Assembly: GCF_024362785.1 (NCBI RefSeq) | Contig: NZ_CP093301.1 | Coordinates: forward strand, 2,604,001-2,668,000 | Direction: 5' to 3' | Origin: Evansella sp. LMS18 | Lineage (GTDB): Bacteria; Bacillota; Bacilli; Bacillales; Salisediminibacteriaceae | Length of the DNA: 64,000 nt | In this document: positions 51,578 through 61,356 of the stretch, in pieces | How the letters are laid out: the number at the start of each line of letters is the position of its first letter | How positions within the stretch are numbered: the first letter of the stretch is position 1 | Position numbers and translations under genes: made by a program | Notes under the pieces: generated by a model | Seen by the model: only the letters and a program-made list of their open reading frames with translations | Databases searched by the model: none | Told to the model about the DNA's origin: nothing

Positions 51578-51832
51578 AAAAAGACGAACTTTTCATTTCG
51601 ATTGCAGTGTAAGACGGCGGTGACTGTCTCTTCCTCTGCCAGCTTAGCTCCGCAGAATATCCGTCGAGACAACTCGATGCATTTGCGGTGAAGAAGATGC
51701 TCGTTCTTGCGGGAACAGCACGAGCTGAAAATCCATTTTTGAGGGCGTTCAGCCAGAAAAAATTAGTTGAAGCCGTGCCCGCAGAACGCGTTCGTCTGAA
51801 GCGAAAATCGAATAACAAAGCAACATTTTAAG
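51578..51832. repeat. Bacillaceae-type dispersed palindromic repeat, copy 3 (long form)
   Basis: Begins AAAAAAGACGAAC and ends CGTTCGTCTGAAGCG. It shares the 3' half with copy 2 at 31692 but has about 95 extra bases in its 5' half, which look like a nested second 5' part. No gene is seen in 51360-52059. Confidence 0.7.
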
Positions 51833-51979
51833 CTAACTTTCTTATTAAAAATGAAAATCTTTAATTTAATTATGATATTGATTCAGCTGAAACATCCGAT
51901 GTAATCTAACGGAAATTTTGAAAGCGTTGTCACCGTGGAGGGGGAATCCAAGACTTTAACTAAGAACAAGAGTGGAAAG

Positions 51980-52030
51980 TCGCTTCCAATCATATTTAGA
52001 GGCGGGAGTTTTTACGGACGGTTACATCGG
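51980..52030 (+). repeat. Dispersed repeat shared with 44080-44130
   Basis: Contains GAGGCGGGAGTTTTTACGGA and then CGGTTACATCGG, the reverse complement of the 44-kb copy with one extra T. It ends about 30 bp before the DUF5058 start region, so it lies in that gene's leader. Confidence 0.7.
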
Positions 52031-52071
52031 GATAAATACTTAGGAATGGTGGTGCTGCAATGGAGGAAGCA

Positions 52072-52770
52072 ATGAGGCTGGCTAGTGGTTTTGCGGTCTG
52101 GATGATTGCATTAATGGTCTTAGGAGTGGTCATTTTTCAGGCGGTTAAGTTCATCTTGTTAGCTAGAGATGCAGGCAGGGATATAGGCATGGCAAAACAT
52201 GAGATAAACAGCGCTATAAAAACGGGGGCAATTACAGCAATCGGCCCAACAGTAGCAATTGTCATTGTAGCTTTATCTTTGATTCCGTTTCTCGGTGAGC
52301 CGTTAACACTGATGAGAATTGGCATTATAGGATCGGCTCCGATTGAATCAGTAGGCGCCAGTTTAGGTGCCAATGCGTATGGCACGGAATTAGGGAGCAC
52401 AGGCTTCAATACTCAGGCTTTCACAGCAGTTGTCTGGACGTTATGTTTAGGCGGGGCAGGCTGGCTGCTGTTTGTAGCCCTGGCTACAAAGTCAATGAGC
52501 AAGCTGGAGAAGAAAGTGATAAATAAAAGCGATAAAAACAAAAAAATTATGATGGTGGTGGCAACGGCTGCGATGGTTGCTGCGTTCGGGAACTTAGCAA
52601 GTGCTGAAATGGTAAAAGGAATGGAATATATCGCTGCTGTGCTCGTGGCAAGCGCAAGTATGTTCATTTTCACATCATTAGCAGACAAGCTTCAAAAGAA
52701 CTGGATCCGGGAATGGTCACTCGGGCTTTCCATTCTTGTCAGCTTAGTTGTAGGATATTTTATTATCTGA
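52072..52770 (+). CDS. DUF5058 family membrane protein
   Basis: About 232 residues, six or so membrane helices, no signal peptide. Recognised as DUF5058 by IFQAVKFILLARDAGRDIGM and GPTVAIVIVALSLIPFLGEPLTLMRIGIIGSA. The charged loop KLEKKVINKSDKNKKI lies midway. I start at ATG 52072 because GGAGGAAG lies 5 bases before it; the ATG at 52060 in frame is also possible. It is 22 bp before a second membrane protein, and the two look like subunits of one transporter. Function unknown. Confidence 0.8.
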   Translation: MRLASGFAVWMIALMVLGVVIFQAVKFILLARDAGRDIGMAKHEINSAIKTGAITAIGPTVAIVIVALSLIPFLGEPLTLMRIGIIGSAPIESVGASLGANAYGTELGSTGFNTQAFTAVVWTLCLGGAGWLLFVALATKSMSKLEKKVINKSDKNKKIMMVVATAAMVAAFGNLASAEMVKGMEYIAAVLVASASMFIFTSLADKLQKNWIREWSLGLSILVSLVVGYFII

Positions 52771-52792
52771 TGATAAGAAGGAGGAATAAGTT

Positions 52793-53500
52793 ATGGCATT
52801 GAAAGAAGAACAAGCTGGAACAGCCGTCAGCAGTGCAGGCAGTTCCGGGATGGAACAATTTCATGCGAAAGCCCATTACTGGGGGCGCCTTACAGTTTGG
52901 GCTGCTCTAATACTGACAGTATCATTGCCGGTAGTTCTTTCATTTTTCCTCGGACATCATCCTGGCTGGAATGTTATTTTAAGCGCATTTTTGGCATATG
53001 CCGGAATTGTCGCTGTGGTCTGGGTGCTTGAGCCCATGATGTATTATACAATTCTCGGTGTTTCAGGTACTTATATTGGTTTTTTGACAGGTAATGTAGG
53101 AAATATGTGTTTACCTGCTGCTGCATCAGCTCAGAATGCGGTTGGGGCCGAACCAGGAACCAAAAAGGGAGAAATAACTGCGACACTTGCGATAGGTGCT
53201 GCATCATTAGTTAACAAAGTATTTCTTATTCCTATGATTCTTGTGGGAGCTTTGCTGATCTCCAGGATACCGGATCATATCCAGCAGGTTTTTCCGTTCA
53301 TATTGCCAGCAATATTTGGCGGAGTGCTTGCCCAGTTTGCAATCAAGAAGCCGATTTATGGGGTGATTGGCCTGGCAGTAGGGTTTGTGATCAATTTAAC
53401 CCCGCTTGTTGTTTATATGAAAATGCTGCTTTGTATTATTATAACAATTGGAATTTGTCTTCTTTTAGAAAGGAAGAACGTAACGAAAACGGCCCAGTGA
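52793..53500 (+). CDS. Partner membrane protein of DUF5058, function unknown
   Basis: 235 residues, about seven hydrophobic helices after a soluble N terminus of 35 residues. The segment YIGFLTGNVGNMCLPAAASAQNAVG is small-residue rich, like a substrate-path helix. A similar GASLGANAYGTELGSTGF lies in the DUF5058 protein. GAAGGAGG precedes the ATG. The M20 amidohydrolase gene starts 30 bp after it. I do not recognise the family; together with DUF5058 it could form a two-subunit carrier (inference). Confidence 0.7.
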   Translation: MALKEEQAGTAVSSAGSSGMEQFHAKAHYWGRLTVWAALILTVSLPVVLSFFLGHHPGWNVILSAFLAYAGIVAVVWVLEPMMYYTILGVSGTYIGFLTGNVGNMCLPAAASAQNAVGAEPGTKKGEITATLAIGAASLVNKVFLIPMILVGALLISRIPDHIQQVFPFILPAIFGGVLAQFAIKKPIYGVIGLAVGFVINLTPLVVYMKMLLCIIITIGICLLLERKNVTKTAQ

Positions 53501-53529
53501 GACAAATAAAAAGGTGGGAAAAACTTTTT

Positions 53530-54750
53530 ATGAGAGAACAATTAATGCGAATGCTGCAAGAAAGAAAAGACGAAATGATTGAAATCAGACGTTACTTACA
53601 TCAATATCCGGAAATTTCTTTTCATGAAGGGAATACTGCTGAGTATATTGCCCGGTTTTATGAAGGGAAAGATGCTGATATTGAATGTAATGTAGGTAAT
53701 GGATATGGAATTGTTGTAACTATCAAAGGCGGGAAGCCGGGGAACACCATTGCTTTAAGAGCAGATTTTGATGCTCTGGCAATTAAAGAAGAGACAGACC
53801 TTCCATTTAAATCGAAAAATGAAGGTATGATGCATGCATGCGGCCATGACGGCCATACTGCATACTTGATGGTGCTTGCGGATTGTCTCATTCAATTGAG
53901 ATCTTCCTTAAAGGGAACGATAAAAATTATCCATCAGCACGCGGAAGAAACTCCGCCTGGCGGAGCTAAAAGCATAGTGGAATCAGGTATACTCGATGAT
54001 GTGGACCATATCTTCGGCGTGCATTTAATGCCTAACGAACCTGCTGGAACCGTTGGGCACCACAGCGGTTATTCAATGGCGGGCAGGAGCAGTTTTAAAC
54101 TGGGTATTCAGGGAGCTGGCGGACACGGTTCCTCACCACATCTGGCAAACGATCCGATTGTAGCGGGAGCCCATTTTATAACAGCTATCCAGACGATTAT
54201 AAGCCGCAGATTAAATCCTTTTGATGCTGGTGTGGTTACGGTAGGCTCTTTTGACGGGAAAGGCTCCAGGAATGTTATTAAAGACCGGGTGGAACTTGAA
54301 GGGGATGCCCGCTATATGTCCGTTGAGGCAAGAGAAACTATTGAATCTGAAATGCATCGTATCGTAACAGGAATCGAAGCTGAATTTGGTGTCAAGTGCG
54401 ACTTGGCGTACGAAAACGACTACCCGCCGTTATACAATCATCCGGAAATTACCGAGTTTGTAAGAGCAAACCTTGAAAGGGTGGATGACACGGATATTAA
54501 ACAAGTGATAGAGTTTCCTAAGTTTTCAGGTTCGGAAGATTTCGCATACTACCTGGAAAAAATACCTGGCACCTTTTTCTTTATTGGCTGTAAACCAAAG
54601 GGAGTGGAGAAAGCCTATTTCAACCATCATCCGAAGTTTGAGATTGATGAAGACGCTCTCTTAGTGGCGGCCCAAGCAGTTGGTGAGGTTGTCTGCAGCT
54701 ATAATGAGCATTATCATGTCCAGTTGGCGGAATCAGTAGAGAGTTCATAA
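53530..54750 (+). CDS. M20 family metal-dependent amidohydrolase
   Basis: 406 residues. Enzymes of this group remove the acyl part of N-acyl amino acids or split amidated amino acids (hippurate, indoleacetyl-amino acids, aminobenzoyl-glutamate). Ligands seen: HACGHDGHTA (about 96-105), HAEETPPGG (EE), HSGYSM and the late HHPKFEIDE. GGHGSSPH marks the dimerisation domain. I start at ATG 53530; an ORF extends to 53431 but overlaps the previous gene. It follows the two membrane proteins, so the unit probably imports and then hydrolyses one substrate. Confidence 0.9.
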   Translation: MREQLMRMLQERKDEMIEIRRYLHQYPEISFHEGNTAEYIARFYEGKDADIECNVGNGYGIVVTIKGGKPGNTIALRADFDALAIKEETDLPFKSKNEGMMHACGHDGHTAYLMVLADCLIQLRSSLKGTIKIIHQHAEETPPGGAKSIVESGILDDVDHIFGVHLMPNEPAGTVGHHSGYSMAGRSSFKLGIQGAGGHGSSPHLANDPIVAGAHFITAIQTIISRRLNPFDAGVVTVGSFDGKGSRNVIKDRVELEGDARYMSVEARETIESEMHRIVTGIEAEFGVKCDLAYENDYPPLYNHPEITEFVRANLERVDDTDIKQVIEFPKFSGSEDFAYYLEKIPGTFFFIGCKPKGVEKAYFNHHPKFEIDEDALLVAAQAVGEVVCSYNEHYHVQLAESVESS

Positions 54751-54841
54751 TAGCTGGCAGAGGAACGGCAAAAATAAAAGTTGACAAATTTATAAATGAA
54801 AACTATTCTGAAAACAAGGAAAATTAAATATGAGCGGATGA

Positions 54842-55028
54842 CTGTTATAGGAGAGTGTAAGCATTTATACCACCGAAGGAGCAAGTTCCAAAAAGACCCT
54901 TGGAACAAATCTCTCAGGTAGAGGAACTATAACAGGACGCACCTCTGGAGAGCGCGTTTACAAAACGCCACCAAAGGGGTAGGCTTCTGTTGGAAATGAA
55001 GCTAAACTCTCAGGTAAAAGGACAGAGA
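54842..55028 (+). ncRNA. Tandem glycine riboswitch (gcvT motif, two aptamers)
   Basis: Aptamer 1 (about 54842-54935) has GGAGAG, CACCGAAGGAGCAAG and ATCTCTCAGGTA. Its outer stem is CTGTTATAG with CTATAACAG. Aptamer 2 (about 54937-55028) has TGGAGAG, GCCACCAAAGGGG and AACTCTCAGGTAAAAGGACAGAG. This is the standard layout of the two-aptamer glycine switch, which turns on glycine-use genes when glycine is abundant. It precedes glyA and the glycine cleavage genes. Confidence 0.95.
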
Positions 55029-55066
55029 AGGGTAGAAGAATCACTATCTTTCTCTGTCCTTCTTTA
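55018..55066 (+). terminator. Riboswitch expression-platform terminator 1
   Basis: AAGGACAGAGA pairs with TCTCTGTCCTT (11 bp), followed by CTTTATATT. Its 5' arm overlaps the end of aptamer 2, so ligand binding can compete with it. Confidence 0.85.
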
Positions 55067-55079
55067 TATTCAGCGAACA

Positions 55080-55128
55080 GGACAAGGGAAAGGTAGAGAA
55101 AGCAGCTGCCTTTCCCTGTCCTTTTTTT
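55080..55128 (+). terminator. Second, duplicated terminator before glyA
   Basis: GGACAAGGGAAAGG pairs with CCTTTCCCTGTCC (one bulge), followed by seven T. In sequence it resembles terminator 1 (GGACA...GGTAGA... loop ...CTGTCCTT), as if copied from it. Confidence 0.85.
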
Positions 55129-55213
55129 CATGGACAAAAAGGTCTGGGGAGAAGCTGCATTGTTCCGTTCTACATCTATAAAGTCTAAAAAAAATATGTC
55201 AGGAGTGGTTTTA

Positions 55214-56464
55214 ATGAGAATTAGAGAGACTGATGACGTGATTTTTCAAGCTATTGAAAATGAAAAGAAGCGGCAGCTTAACACATTGGAGCTGATTGCA
55301 TCAGAGAATTTCGTCAGCCCGGAAGTTTTAGAAGTGATGGGAAATGCGATGGCAAATAAATACGCGGAAGGTTATCCCGGAAAGCGGTATTATGGGGGCT
55401 GTGAATACGTGGATGTGGCAGAAAGAGCAGCTATTGACCGTTTAACAAGTCTGTTCGATGCCAAATATGCAAACGTACAGCCTCACTCAGGTGCTCAGGC
55501 AAATACAGCTGTATTTTTCGCATTGCTGCAGCCAGGCGATAAAATCATGGGAATGAATTTATCCCACGGAGGCCACCTGACTCACGGCAGCCCGGTGAGT
55601 ATGTCAGGAAAATGGTTTGAAGTGGTGTCTTACGGGGTGAGAGAAGATACTCATTTAATTGATTATGATGAGCTCGAAGCTTTGGCAAAAAAAGAAAAGC
55701 CTAAACTAATTATTGCAGGTGCCAGCGCCTATCCAAGGGAAATTGATTTTGCAAGATTCAGAGATATTGCCGATCAAGTCGGCGCAAAGCTGATGGTGGA
55801 CATGGCGCATATCGCCGGACTGGTTGCAGCCGGGTTGCATCCATCTCCGCTGCCTCACGCTGATGTGGTCACAAGCACTACACACAAAACATTGCGCGGA
55901 CCTCGTGGAGGCATCATCCTGTCAAATAATGAAGAAGTCTTTAAGCAGATTAATAAATCTGTTTTCCCGGGAACACAAGGTGGGCCACACATGCACATTA
56001 TTGCGGCGAAAGCGGTTGCTTTTAAAGAAGCGTTACAGCCTGAGTTTAAAGAATATGTACAGCAAGTGGTCGGCAATGCCAAATCATTTGGCGAAGCATT
56101 GGAGAAAGAAGGAGCTTCTCTTGTCTCTGGCGGAACAGATACTCATCTTGTCCTTCTTGATGTGCGCCCATGGGACTTAACAGGAAAAGAAGCGGAAAAG
56201 CTGCTTGAAGAAGCTGGTATCACAGCTAACAAAAATACGATACCGTTTGACCCTGAGAGTCCTTTCGTCACAAGTGGAATCCGTATGGGAACAGCTGCTT
56301 TGACAACACGAGGGATGAAAAAGGATGAAATGGAAAAAATTGCAAAAGTAATCGCAAATGTACTGAAGAGCAAAGGCGACGCAGTTGTAATGAAAGAAGC
56401 AAAGGAAACAACAAAAGCCATCTGTAACGCTTATCCGTTATTTCAACAACCAGTAAATGTGTAA
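55214..56464 (+). CDS. glyA: Serine hydroxymethyltransferase
   Basis: A 416-residue PLP enzyme interconverting serine and glycine with tetrahydrofolate. The PLP lysine is in [15 protein letters not shown] (about 230). [16 protein letters not shown] and [11 protein letters not shown] are further markers. I start at ATG 55214, with AGGAGTGG about 6 bases upstream; the ORF is open to 55130, but that part overlaps the terminator. Under the glycine riboswitch it probably works in the glycine-to-serine direction. It may be a second glyA, since the housekeeping copy usually lies elsewhere (inference). Confidence 0.95.
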   Translation: MRIRETDDVIFQAIENEKKRQLNTLELIASENFVSPEVLEVMGNAMANKYAEGYPGKRYYGGCEYVDVAERAAIDRLTSLFDAKYANVQPHSGAQANTAVFFALLQPGDKIMGMNLSHGGHLTHGSPVSMSGKWFEVVSYGVREDTHLIDYDELEALAKKEKPKLIIAGASAYPREIDFARFRDIADQVGAKLMVDMAHIAGLVAAGLHPSPLPHADVVTSTTHKTLRGPRGGIILSNNEEVFKQINKSVFPGTQGGPHMHIIAAKAVAFKEALQPEFKEYVQQVVGNAKSFGEALEKEGASLVSGGTDTHLVLLDVRPWDLTGKEAEKLLEEAGITANKNTIPFDPESPFVTSGIRMGTAALTTRGMKKDEMEKIAKVIANVLKSKGDAVVMKEAKETTKAICNAYPLFQQPVNV

Positions 56465-56479
56465 AGGGAGGAATCTGTA

Positions 56480-56998
56480 ATGGAATTTCAGAGCTGCTTT
56501 GATATTATAGGCCCGATTATGGTCGGGCCTTCCAGCTCTCATACAGCTGGTGTCGTATCCATCGGTAAGTTTGTTTATGAACTTTTGGGCGAAAGCCCTG
56601 AAGAAGCAGAAATTATCTTCTATGATTCCTTTGCAGAAACACACCAGGGCCATGGAACAGATAAAGCGCTGCTGGGCGGACTGCTTGGGCTGGACACTGA
56701 TGATTCCCGCATTAAATATGCAATCGAAACGACCCGCCAATATGGGTTGAAGTACACCATTCTGCTCGAAGGCAGCTGTCCTTATTATGACCATCCAAAT
56801 ACGACGGTGGTCACAGCAAAAAGTAAGAATGGTTTTGTGAAAGTCGGCGGTGTTTCGTTAGGCGGGGGATTATCAAAAATATTCATGATAAATGATGATA
56901 TGACAGATATCCGGCTGAGCACCAGTGACGATTTTTCTATACTTGCAGCAAAATACAGAGACATGAAGAAATATGCGATGCTGAAAGGTGATAAATGA
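56480..56998 (+). CDS. sdaAB: L-serine dehydratase beta subunit, lacking the ACT domain
   Basis: 172 residues. With SdaAA it forms the iron-sulfur enzyme that converts serine to pyruvate and ammonia. SCFDIIGPIMVGPSSSHTAG, DSFAETHQGHGTDKALLGG and the GGVSLGGG turn are typical. B. subtilis SdaAB is about 220 residues with a C-terminal ACT domain; here the protein stops about 25 residues after GGVSLGGG, so that regulatory domain is missing. GGGAGG precedes the ATG. It overlaps sdaAA by 4 bases. Confidence 0.92.
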   Translation: MEFQSCFDIIGPIMVGPSSSHTAGVVSIGKFVYELLGESPEEAEIIFYDSFAETHQGHGTDKALLGGLLGLDTDDSRIKYAIETTRQYGLKYTILLEGSCPYYDHPNTTVVTAKSKNGFVKVGGVSLGGGLSKIFMINDDMTDIRLSTSDDFSILAAKYRDMKKYAMLKGDK

Positions 56999-57879
56999 TG
57001 GAAATCCGGTCAATGAAAGAACTGATAGAAATTACTGCTCGTGAAAAGAAGTCCATTGGCCAAATCATGCTGATGATGGAAGAGGAAAAGTCCGGAAAAG
57101 ACCAGGATACACTTATGAGGATGATGGAAGAGCGGTTAATCAAAATGAAAGAAGCTGTAGAAAGCGGAAAGAACGATCCCTCCCCTGCACCGAGCGGAAT
57201 TTCAGGGGGGGATGCATTGAAAATGGGCGATTATGTCAGCCAGGGCAAATCGCTGTCGGGCAGTTACATCAGTGATGCGATGGCTTTCTCCCTTGCAACT
57301 TCTGAAAATAATGCGCGTATGGGTGTCATAGTAGCCACACCCACTGCAGGGGCAGCAGGTATTTTACCTGGAGTATTGTTATCCCTCCAAAAAAATGCAG
57401 GAGCCTCCAACGAGGATTTGGTTATGGGATTATTTACAGCAAGTACGCTTGGATATGTAATTGCCAACCGCTCGTTTATCTCAGGAGCTGCCGGGGGCTG
57501 CCAGGCAGAGGTAGGCTCCGCAGCGGCCATGGCTGCGGGAACGATTGTTGAGCTGAAAGGCGGCACACCGGAACAGGCGGTAAACGCTACTGCCATTGCT
57601 ATGAAATCGCTGCTTGGTTTAGTTTGCGATCCTGTTGCCGGGCTTGTGGAGGTGCCTTGCATTAAGCGGAATGTGATTGGAACTTCTATCGCGTTTTCGG
57701 CAGCGGACTTAGCACTTGCTGGTATTGAAAGCCGCATCCCCTGTGATGAAGTAATTAAAGCAATGTATGAGGTTGGAAAAGATATGCCTCGTTCACTCAG
57801 GGAAACTGCACTGGGCGGTTTAGCAGTAACAGAAACAGGCTTGAAGGTGAAGGAACGCCTCTTTAGTAAAAAGTCCTGA
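56995..57879 (+). CDS. sdaAA: L-serine dehydratase alpha subunit (4Fe-4S)
   Basis: A 294-residue iron-sulfur subunit. Cluster cysteines lie in GGCQAEVGSA, LVCDPVAGLVEVPC and IPCDEV. PTAGAAGILPGVLLS is a core family motif. Its ATG overlaps the sdaAB stop with AAAGGTG upstream. Together with GlyA it sends glycine-derived serine to pyruvate. Confidence 0.94.
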   Translation: MMEIRSMKELIEITAREKKSIGQIMLMMEEEKSGKDQDTLMRMMEERLIKMKEAVESGKNDPSPAPSGISGGDALKMGDYVSQGKSLSGSYISDAMAFSLATSENNARMGVIVATPTAGAAGILPGVLLSLQKNAGASNEDLVMGLFTASTLGYVIANRSFISGAAGGCQAEVGSAAAMAAGTIVELKGGTPEQAVNATAIAMKSLLGLVCDPVAGLVEVPCIKRNVIGTSIAFSAADLALAGIESRIPCDEVIKAMYEVGKDMPRSLRETALGGLAVTETGLKVKERLFSKKS

Positions 57880-58015
57880 TCCAGCTGGAATATGTAATGT
57901 GAGCAAAGATTTTACCTGGAATATCCACAACTTTAAACCGAGTAATCACATAGGGAAAGTTATGTATTCCGGGTGTGAAAAAACAAAAAATAATCGACTT
58001 GAAAGGATGTAAAAT

Positions 58016-58411
58016 ATGACGAATTCAACTGTAAGCTTACGATACAGCAAGGAACATGAGTGGGTGCAGCAACTGGAAGGGGATCGTGTACGCATCGGGA
58101 TAACAGATTATGCCCAGGACTCGTTGGGAGATATTGTTTTTGTTGAAGTTCCGGAAAATGACGATGAGGTAACTGCAAATGAATCAATGGGGACCATCGA
58201 ATCGGTAAAAGCTGTTTCGGAACTTTATTCTCCTGTGTCAGGCACCGTGGTCGCTGTAAATGAAGAGTTAGAAGATGCTCCAGAGACAATTAATGAACAG
58301 CCATTTGATAAAGGGTGGTTAGTGGAAGTGGAATTATCAGACCCCGAAGAATTAGAAGCATTGCTGAATGAAGAAGAGTACAAAGCATTTATTGATGAAG
58401 GAGAGGAATAA
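58016..58411 (+). CDS. gcvH: Glycine cleavage system H protein
   Basis: A 131-residue lipoyl carrier protein. The lipoylated lysine lies in [19 protein letters not shown] (about K62). [10 protein letters not shown] at the start and [18 protein letters not shown] are typical. GAAAGGATG precedes the ATG. In many Bacillus gcvH lies apart from gcvP; here it heads the P-protein genes. Confidence 0.96.
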   Translation: MTNSTVSLRYSKEHEWVQQLEGDRVRIGITDYAQDSLGDIVFVEVPENDDEVTANESMGTIESVKAVSELYSPVSGTVVAVNEELEDAPETINEQPFDKGWLVEVELSDPEELEALLNEEEYKAFIDEGEE

Positions 58412-58412
58412 G

Positions 58413-59771
58413 ATGACCGCAACTTTCAGGTATCTTCCTGATACAAGTAAAGACCAAAAGGAGATGCTCTCCTTATTGAATGTTAACTCTGTTGATGATT
58501 TATTTGCGGACATACCCGCTGATATTCGTTTAGAAGGGGAGTTGAACATCCCCGACGCCGATCCTGAGCCCCTGCTTCTTAAAAAAATGTCCCGGCTCGC
58601 AGGGAAAAACAAACATGCAAATCATTATCCGATTTTTCTTGGCGCCGGCACTTACGACCATTATATACCAAGCGTTGTCAATCATATGATCTCACGCTCT
58701 GAATTTTACACAGCTTACACACCGTACCAGCCGGAAATCAGTCAAGGTGAGCTGCAGGCAATCTTCGAATTTCAGACGATGGTTTGTGAATTAACAGGAA
58801 TGGACGTAGCCAATTCATCTATGTATGACGGATTTACGGCACTTGCGGAGGCGGCTTCACTTGCTGCAGCATCGACAAGACGGTCGAAAGTTTTAGTTTC
58901 AAGAGCGGTTCATCCCGAATCAAGGGCTATTTTAAATACAGTGGCAAAGGGGCAGGGTTATGCTGTTGAAGAGGTGAACCTTGCTGCTGAAACGACTGAC
59001 TTAGAAAGCCTTAAGAGGCAAATTGAAAAGGATACAGCCGCGGTTATCGTTCAATATCCAAATTTCTTTGGTTCTATTGAAGATTTAAAAGTGATCAAGC
59101 AAATTGCCGCCGAAAAGGGCGCTCTCTTGGTAGTCAGCGCAAATCCCCTTGCACTTGCTCTTCTGCAGGCGCCGGGAAAATTAGGAGCGGATATTGTCAT
59201 TGGCGATATGCAGCCACTTGGAATACCAATGGCCTTTGGCGGTCCCCATTGCGGGTATTTTGCAGTTAACAAAAAACTAATGCGCAAAGTGCCGGGCCGA
59301 ATTGTGGGGCAGACTTCCGATGAACAAGGGAATCGCGGTTTTGTGTTAACCCTGCAGGCCCGTGAACAGCATATTCGCCGTGACAAAGCGACATCGAATA
59401 TTTGTTCAAACCAGGCGTTGAATGCACTTGCTTCTGCGGTATGTATGTCAGCGCTCGGAAAGCAAGGGATTCGACAGATGGCACAGCTGAACCTGGAAAA
59501 AGCAGATTACATGGCAAAGCTTCTGCAGAAAAAAGGATTCTCCGTTGTAAATAAATCTCCGTTCTTTAATGAGTTTACGGTTGAACTTCCTATTCCTGTA
59601 AAAGCAGTAAATGCCGCTCTGTTTGATGCAGGAATCATTGGCGGATTTGATTTAGGGAATGACTACGGCTTTGATAAACAAATGCTTATTGCTGTAACAG
59701 ATCAAAGAACAAAAGAAGAAATTGACCAATTTGCTGAAGTACTGGAGGCGGTTGTTAATGTTAGAGTCTAG
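58413..59771 (+). CDS. gcvPA: Glycine dehydrogenase (decarboxylating) subunit 1
   Basis: A 452-residue N-terminal half of the split P-protein, which decarboxylates glycine and passes the aminomethyl group to GcvH. Begins [48 protein letters not shown] and the [22 protein letters not shown] region are typical. The ATG at 58413 directly follows the gcvH stop, with GGAGAGG inside the end of gcvH. It overlaps gcvPB. Confidence 0.95.
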   Translation: MTATFRYLPDTSKDQKEMLSLLNVNSVDDLFADIPADIRLEGELNIPDADPEPLLLKKMSRLAGKNKHANHYPIFLGAGTYDHYIPSVVNHMISRSEFYTAYTPYQPEISQGELQAIFEFQTMVCELTGMDVANSSMYDGFTALAEAASLAAASTRRSKVLVSRAVHPESRAILNTVAKGQGYAVEEVNLAAETTDLESLKRQIEKDTAAVIVQYPNFFGSIEDLKVIKQIAAEKGALLVVSANPLALALLQAPGKLGADIVIGDMQPLGIPMAFGGPHCGYFAVNKKLMRKVPGRIVGQTSDEQGNRGFVLTLQAREQHIRRDKATSNICSNQALNALASAVCMSALGKQGIRQMAQLNLEKADYMAKLLQKKGFSVVNKSPFFNEFTVELPIPVKAVNAALFDAGIIGGFDLGNDYGFDKQMLIAVTDQRTKEEIDQFAEVLEAVVNVRV

Positions 59772-61242
59772 TGAGCTTATTTTTGAAATCAGTCAGCCAG
59801 GACGTGCTGGTTCAAGCCTTCCGGAAAGTGACGTCGATAAAGTTCAATTGCATGATAAATTTCCTGAGCATTTTATCAGGGATACGGCGGCTGAGCTTCC
59901 GGAAGTTTCAGAGCTTCAGCTTGTCCGCCATTATACAGCTCTTTCGAATAAAAACCATGGAATTGATAATGGTTTTTATCCACTTGGATCCTGCACGATG
60001 AAATACAACCCGAAAATCAATGAAGACGTGGCCCGCTATGAGGGGTTCAGCCGTATTCATCCGTATCAGCCAGGGGAAACAGTACAAGGGGCACTGCAGC
60101 TTTTATTCGAGCTTCAGGAAGAGCTTGCTGAAATTACAGGCATGGATGCAGTGACATTACAGCCATCTGCAGGGGCCCAGGGAGAATGGACAGGCCTGAT
60201 GATGGTAAGAGCCTATCATGAGCAAAAAGGGGAGACAAGAACAAAAGTCCTTGTTCCGGATTCAGCTCATGGTACGAATCCAGCAACTGCAACAGTTGCA
60301 GGTTATAAAGCAGTGACTATCCCATCAAATAAAGATGGCCTGGTTGACTTAGAAGAATTAAAGAAACATGTTGACAGTGATACAGCAGCATTGATGCTCA
60401 CCAACCCTAATACACTTGGCCTATTTGAAAAAGAAATCGTTGAAATAGCTAAAGTTGTCCATGAGGCGGGCGGTTTACTGTATTATGACGGAGCCAATGC
60501 AAATGCTATTTTAGGAAAAACAACCCCGGGAAAAATGGGATTTGATATCGTACATTTAAATCTTCATAAGACATTTACAACTCCACACGGCGGCGGGGGG
60601 CCGGGAGCCGGTCCGGTAGGTGTAAAAGAGAAGCTGATTCCGTATTTGCCAATTCCCCGTGTTGAAAAAGATAATGGCAAATATGTGTTGAACTCCAAGT
60701 ATCCACTTTCGATTGGACGTGTAAAAGGGTATTACGGGAACTTTGGAATTCTTGTACGCGCCTATACGTATATTCGCACAATGGGCCCAGCAGGACTGCG
60801 CCAGGTATCTGAAAGTGCGGTGCTTCATGCGAACTACCTCCGTAAAAAACTGGAGCCGTATTTTGAATCACCGTATACGCAAATTTGTAAACATGAATTT
60901 GTATTATCAGGTTCAAGACAGAAGAAGCTGGGAGTCAGAACACTTGATATCGCCAAACGCCTCCTGGATTTCGGTTATCATCCTCCAACCATCTATTTCC
61001 CACTAAATGTAGAGGAATGTATGATGATTGAACCGACAGAAACGGAAACAAAAGAAACGATGGACGCCTTTGCGGATGTGATGGCTCAAATCTCTAAAGA
61101 AGTCGAAGAGAGTCCTGATATTGTTCTAAACGCGCCGCACACCACAGTGATTGGCCGCCTTGATGAAGTACAGGCAGCAAGACAGCCTGTTTTACGTTAT
61201 ACAAAAGAAGAAGCATCGGAGAAAGAACTGGTAAAAGCTTAA
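59758..61242 (+). CDS. gcvPB: Glycine dehydrogenase (decarboxylating) subunit 2
   Basis: A 494-residue C-terminal half of the split P-protein, carrying the PLP lysine in [21 protein letters not shown] (about 270). Also seen are [30 protein letters not shown] and [13 protein letters not shown] start at 59758, with GGAGGCGG upstream; it overlaps gcvPA by 14 bases. Completes the P-protein. Confidence 0.96.
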   Translation: MLESSELIFEISQPGRAGSSLPESDVDKVQLHDKFPEHFIRDTAAELPEVSELQLVRHYTALSNKNHGIDNGFYPLGSCTMKYNPKINEDVARYEGFSRIHPYQPGETVQGALQLLFELQEELAEITGMDAVTLQPSAGAQGEWTGLMMVRAYHEQKGETRTKVLVPDSAHGTNPATATVAGYKAVTIPSNKDGLVDLEELKKHVDSDTAALMLTNPNTLGLFEKEIVEIAKVVHEAGGLLYYDGANANAILGKTTPGKMGFDIVHLNLHKTFTTPHGGGGPGAGPVGVKEKLIPYLPIPRVEKDNGKYVLNSKYPLSIGRVKGYYGNFGILVRAYTYIRTMGPAGLRQVSESAVLHANYLRKKLEPYFESPYTQICKHEFVLSGSRQKKLGVRTLDIAKRLLDFGYHPPTIYFPLNVEECMMIEPTETETKETMDAFADVMAQISKEVEESPDIVLNAPHTTVIGRLDEVQAARQPVLRYTKEEASEKELVKA

Positions 61243-61356
61243 AATGCTGTGGACTGCCAGGAAGGAAATTGGCAAAATCTGATTTTCCCTCTGTCATTCC
61301 TGGTGGTCTAAGCGTAAGGCAATGATGAATTCAGGTATTTATACAGGAGTGGTAAT

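Noticed and set aside
54751-55213. Upstream extension of glyA to 55130 and a 63-codon ORF at 54990
   Set aside because: Both lie in the riboswitch and its terminators; the conserved glyA start is at 55214 with a good ribosome site.
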